A DNA stretch of 64,000 nucleotides, taken from positions 11,638,478-11,702,477 of the forward strand of contig CM043961.1 in NCBI GenBank assembly GCA_014529385.2, read 5' to 3'. A model generated the notes under the pieces. That model ran no database searches. It saw only the letters and a list, made by a program, of their open reading frames with translations, and was not told the origin of the DNA. Positions within the stretch are counted from its first letter, which is position 1. Every line of letters starts with the position of its first letter. Shown here one piece after another: positions 61,089-64,000 of this stretch. The translations under genes were made by a program, and so were the position numbers. The stretch comes from Adiantum capillus-veneris (Eukaryota; Streptophyta; Polypodiopsida; Polypodiales; Pteridaceae).

Positions 61089-61320
61089 CACTACAAGAGG
61101 TTGTGTGCTCTTGTGACGCTGTTAGCGACGGAAATACACTGGGTTTTTATAACCCCCGACGTCGCTAATAGCATCGCTACGAGAGCGACGCTATATGCGA
61201 TGCTATAGGCGTCGCTATATAGCGACGCTCATAGCGACGATTATAGCGACGTTTACACAGAAGTCTATAGCGACGCTCCAGAGCCATAAATAGAGACGGT
61301 TATAGCGACGCCCGAGAGAA
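61089..61320. repeat. CACTA terminal and subterminal repeats
   Basis: The terminal CACTACAAGA is followed by about ten copies, in both orientations, of a motif around TATAGCGACG (for example near 61217, 61231, 61244 and 61265 and the reverse form CGTCGCTA near 61163 and 61209). In En/Spm, TNPA binds such subterminal repeats to bring the ends together. The high CG content stands out against the AT-rich surroundings. Confidence 0.88.
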
Positions 61321-61666
61321 TTTTTTTTTGGTGACAGGGCATTGAATGCCCTGCCACCCATCAACCATATTGTACTTGATTCACTTTTTAAAAAAAGTGC
61401 AAGGGTAGATAATAGACCCAAAATAGTCACCCACAAGACGCATTGTTTGCAAAATTGACAAGCGTAAAATTGACAATTGTACACATCATAGGCAAAATGA
61501 ATTGATTGGCAAATGTAATAATGACAATTGTACAACATCATAGGCATAAAGAATTGATTGGCAAAATGAACTGCGGTGACAAATGTAATAATATACATGG
61601 TTCAAAAAGATGTATAAAATCCGTCTCATGATACATAAGCTATGAGAAATCCTAAACTAATGCTAT

Positions 61667-63001
61667 CTAGCTACGGCTAAACTGACGTCGTCTAGTCAAA
61701 CGTCTCATCGCGTCCAAGCGGCGTATCTGTCGGATTTTGCAAAAAAAGACAATAAGACAGCTTTCAGTAAGTATAAACATATAACGACATTTATAAAACA
61801 ATACAAAAAATAGAAAAGAGTAAACCCTAATACTAACCATGCCGCCGCGAGAACTGAGAATGTCCATCAGGGCGTTTAAGCCCTTCCTGCCTGCGTACTC
61901 GCGCTCGTACGGTGTGGGATCACGTCCTATCATCGACCACTGTCAAAACATACAAAGATTTCATTATGTTAGAATTAAAAAACTCATAAATCCTAAACTA
62001 TTGAACATAAAGAGCAATGCGAAAACACTTACAAAATCGGCCTCAAATGATGCCCATCCATCGCTCCGCAAGTGGTGCGAGCTCCCTGCCTCTACTCGCG
62101 CTCTGGCTGCATCCTTTTGTTGCTTCCACTTGTCGGGATTCTCGCGCGCTGCTTTCTTCGCATTCTTCCAATCTTCTTTGGCCAGCCAATCTGGCCTGTT
62201 CCACCCATGCTTGATTGCTTTTTGCACTTCGGAACGCTTGTGTTCGCAGTATTCGCGCATTCGAATCTTCATCAGGTCTTCATTGAAGCGCTGATCCCGT
62301 GTTGGAACGGGAAACTCATCATGAAGTATACTGATGACTCTGGCTTTTAAATCACTTGGTACTTCACTCCATTTGTTTAGTATGTAGTGTCTAAACAGCT
62401 GAGAGCAAAGACCACGCATGCGCGAGATCACCTTCTTGCCGTCATCATCCATGATGATGCCGCCGCTGAAGTCGACGGAGTAAGGCAAGCCCTCTGGCTG
62501 GTGACGCGTGAACCTGGGTGTCCCGGCAGGGGTCTGTAGCGGCGTGTCGATGGGGGTACGGACGTCAGGTGTCTCCACCGGCGTCTGGGTCCCGAAGCGA
62601 GGAGTGTCGAGTGGGGTGGCTCCTGGCGGAGTAGGTAGAGGTGTGTAGCTGCTACGAACATTCAGCCGCGCAAAACCTGGCGTAGATGGCGATGTTGTGG
62701 CTAGTGTGGGGGCGGGCAAAGAAGGGGAGGGTAAAGAGCCTCGTCGAACACGAGGCGGTGTGGAGGCATCGGCGGCGGAATCCCCACAACAACCGCCACT
62801 GCCACCACTAGAGCGCCGGTGTCTAGACGAGTGTGAAGATCGTCTCATCGACACCGAAGCTTCGGAGCGCGCCTAATGCTCCGAAAGAGAGGGAGATGCG
62901 GATGGAGTAGGAACGCGCGATGATGCGCCAGAGCGATGACGCTCCACGTACCACTGTCTCTGCTGCGGTGACAAAGAAGAAAGAAACTCCTCATCATCCA
63001 T
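61667..63001 (-). pseudogene. TNPA-like (Transposase_24 type) gene of the CACTA element, three inferred exons
   Basis: The inferred exons are 62033-63001, 61838-61939 and 61667-61726. Introns are bounded by GTAAGT...ACAG (61940-62032) and GTTAGT...ACAG (61727-61837), both in phase 0. The start at ATG 63001 gives MDDEEFLSSLSPQQRQWYVE. A Pro/Ser/Thr-rich region with TPVETP and TPLQTP repeats follows, then a conserved basic region (WKNAKKAARENPDKWKQQKD, SDGWASFEADF) typical of plant CACTA second proteins. Exon 2 encodes MIGRDPTPYEREYAGRKG and exon 3 a basic tail (IRRLDAMRRLTRRRQFSRS). One in-frame TAG lies at 62873-62875 after codon 42, so the copy is disabled unless translation starts downstream. 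Function by family: binding of subterminal repeats. Confidence 0.75.
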
Positions 63002-63273
63002 ACCTGCATTAAACACACGAATATTTAAACTTAATATTGAATGAATAGAGTAGACAATGACACAAAGACCATTAAATACAATGACGTAATGACGCATATA
63101 AATACAATGACGCAATGAATTGAGTGATAGAAGAGGCAAGTCGAAAACTCAGAATTTTCAATCAAAAGATGTGAGCGCGAGTAGAAAAGAGCGTTATACA
63201 CCATGGAAGGTACTTAGAGAGCCAGAGCTTTTACAACACGGAGCAAAATTGTTCAAATACAATATTTGTGGCT
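63002..63273. other. Spacer between the two CACTA genes
   Basis: AT-rich, no gene. AATGCAG lies just before the TNPA-like start and could be a splice acceptor from an upstream leader exon, as in the alternatively spliced En/Spm transcript. Confidence 0.35.
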
Positions 63274-64000
63274 TTAAGAGATCTCTCTCTCATCCTCGCA
63301 TAACGCATCATAACTTCCTATATCTATATAGAGCTCTCCATTTAAACACATATCCTCTGTTTCATTTTGTAGCTCCTCTGCATGCACCCCATATAGAGTA
63401 GTAGCATCTTGATGCTCGTCTGGCACCACCGCAGCGGCTTCTGATTGAGCATCTTCTCTGATCTCCTCCATTGATGCCGTTGTGATTGGCACATGGTAGC
63501 CTTCATACGTCCTTGCACTACGAGGGGCTACCTCTATGACGTACCACCAGTTTGATGTAGACTTTGTAGGATGAAATATTACCTACCAGAGCCACATAAC
63601 TTACATGAGAGCTTTCAAGCACATAACTTGTAAAAGGGGGATGTTAACTATTTACATACTTACTTGTTCACAATGCTCGGGTAGTACGAAAGTGTCTCTT
63701 AGGTCAGTCCATTTCTTAGTAGAATCCACCTCAAGAAAACCAGACTCCCCTCTACGCACAATAGCGTTGCGACCCTCCATGATTATCTTGAACCATTGCA
63801 CGTCGAACAAGTCGACAAAAAATCCTCTGTAATCGATCCTCAAAATCTCTTGTAGCGTGCCGAAGTAAGTGAGTTCCGCCACCACAGGATCTGCATCAGA
63901 GGAACGTCGTCGACTAGACTGTTCAAATTTTGCCATGATTCCACAATCTTGAGTAAAACGCTTTTTTGTCGATCCGTTCCACCCTAAAATGTCGACCTTT
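63274..64000 (-). CDS. TNPD-like CACTA transposase, C-terminal part, 5' end outside the window
   Basis: Two inferred exons, 63664-64000 (open to the edge) and 63274-63582, are separated by an 81-bp intron (63583-63663) with donor GTAAGT and acceptor GGTAG, phase 0. The protein reads WNGSTKKRFTQDCGIM, then AELTYFGTLQEILRIDYRG, VDLFDVQWFK and FVLPEHCEQ joined to VIFHPTKSTSNWWYVIEVAP. This is the DUF4216 region found at the C-terminus of plant CACTA transposases. The catalytic domain lies upstream, off the right edge. After the intron comes an acidic tail ending DALCEDEREIS. No stop codon or frameshift is seen in the visible part. It cuts and joins element ends in the nucleus, by family knowledge. 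Confidence 0.82.

Larger units (their letters stand above)
61089..64000 (-). mobile_element. CACTA (En/Spm) DNA transposon, one end, runs off the right edge
   Basis: The terminal sequence at 61089 starts CACTACAAGAGG, the CACTA signature. Dense subterminal repeats of GCGACG type follow (61120-61315). Two minus-strand genes lie inside: a TNPA-like gene (61667-63001) and the 3' end of a TNPD-like transposase (63274-64000). Gene order and direction fit a plant CACTA element seen from its 3' end. The three bases before the terminus are TTA, a possible target duplication whose partner is outside the window. Reading frames and splice signals are well kept apart from one stop codon in the TNPA-like gene, so the element is probably fairly recent. 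Confidence 0.9.

Overview
This window looks like nuclear DNA of a land plant with a large, repeat-rich genome. It holds one intact host gene, a 764-codon PLS-class pentatricopeptide repeat (PPR) protein on the minus strand (28557-30851). Most of the rest is LTR retrotransposon sequence of the Ty1/copia and Ty3/gypsy kinds, one plant CACTA DNA transposon, and very long (CT)n/(GA)n and (CA)n tracts. The wording of the PPR repeats and the retroelement mix suggest a fern or another seed-free vascular plant. That is an inference; no marker gene fixes the species.

Layout. 1-6131: minus-strand LTR element running off the left edge, with one LTR (5101-6131), a tRNA-Asp-type primer site, an unusually long leader carrying about ten copies of a 24-bp palindrome, and a gag-like coding remnant. 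6132-12076: microsatellite-rich intergenic DNA with a duplicated segment and a fold-back inverted repeat. 12077-20297: Ty3/gypsy element Ty3-A. 20298-21659: nothing recognised. 21660-22253: LTR fragment of the same Ty3 family. 22313-26713: complete non-autonomous LTR element (LARD type) with a coiled-coil ORF, sitting just before a decayed copia gag (26736-27860). 28557-30851: the PPR gene. 30852-33131: intergenic DNA with microsatellites, a GT/T/G compound tract and a tRNA-like (SINE-head) sequence.

33132-51473 is a three-level nest. An old copia element (Copia-A, minus strand) was entered by a Ty3/gypsy element (Ty3-B, 34470-47728, plus strand), which was then entered by a young copia element (Copia-B, 39609-45079, minus strand). 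All three levels have exact 5-bp target duplications. Hand-counted LTR divergence falls from about 8% to 2% to 1% going inward, as nesting requires.

51474-54500: intergenic DNA with a diverged inverted repeat pair and very long GA tracts. 54500-55370: chromovirus integrase/chromodomain fragment. 55440-60745: a different Ty3 element of the Tat/Athila type. 61089-64000: one end of a CACTA (En/Spm) transposon with subterminal GCGACG repeats, a TNPA-like gene with three inferred exons, and the 3' end of a TNPD transposase gene running off the right edge.

The PPR protein is the only likely working host gene, probably acting on organelle RNA. The strongest candidate for something undescribed is the palindrome array in the leader of the left-hand LTR element. 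Next are the fold-back repeat joined to CT/GA tracts and the non-autonomous LTR element that encodes an 11-residue-repeat coiled coil.
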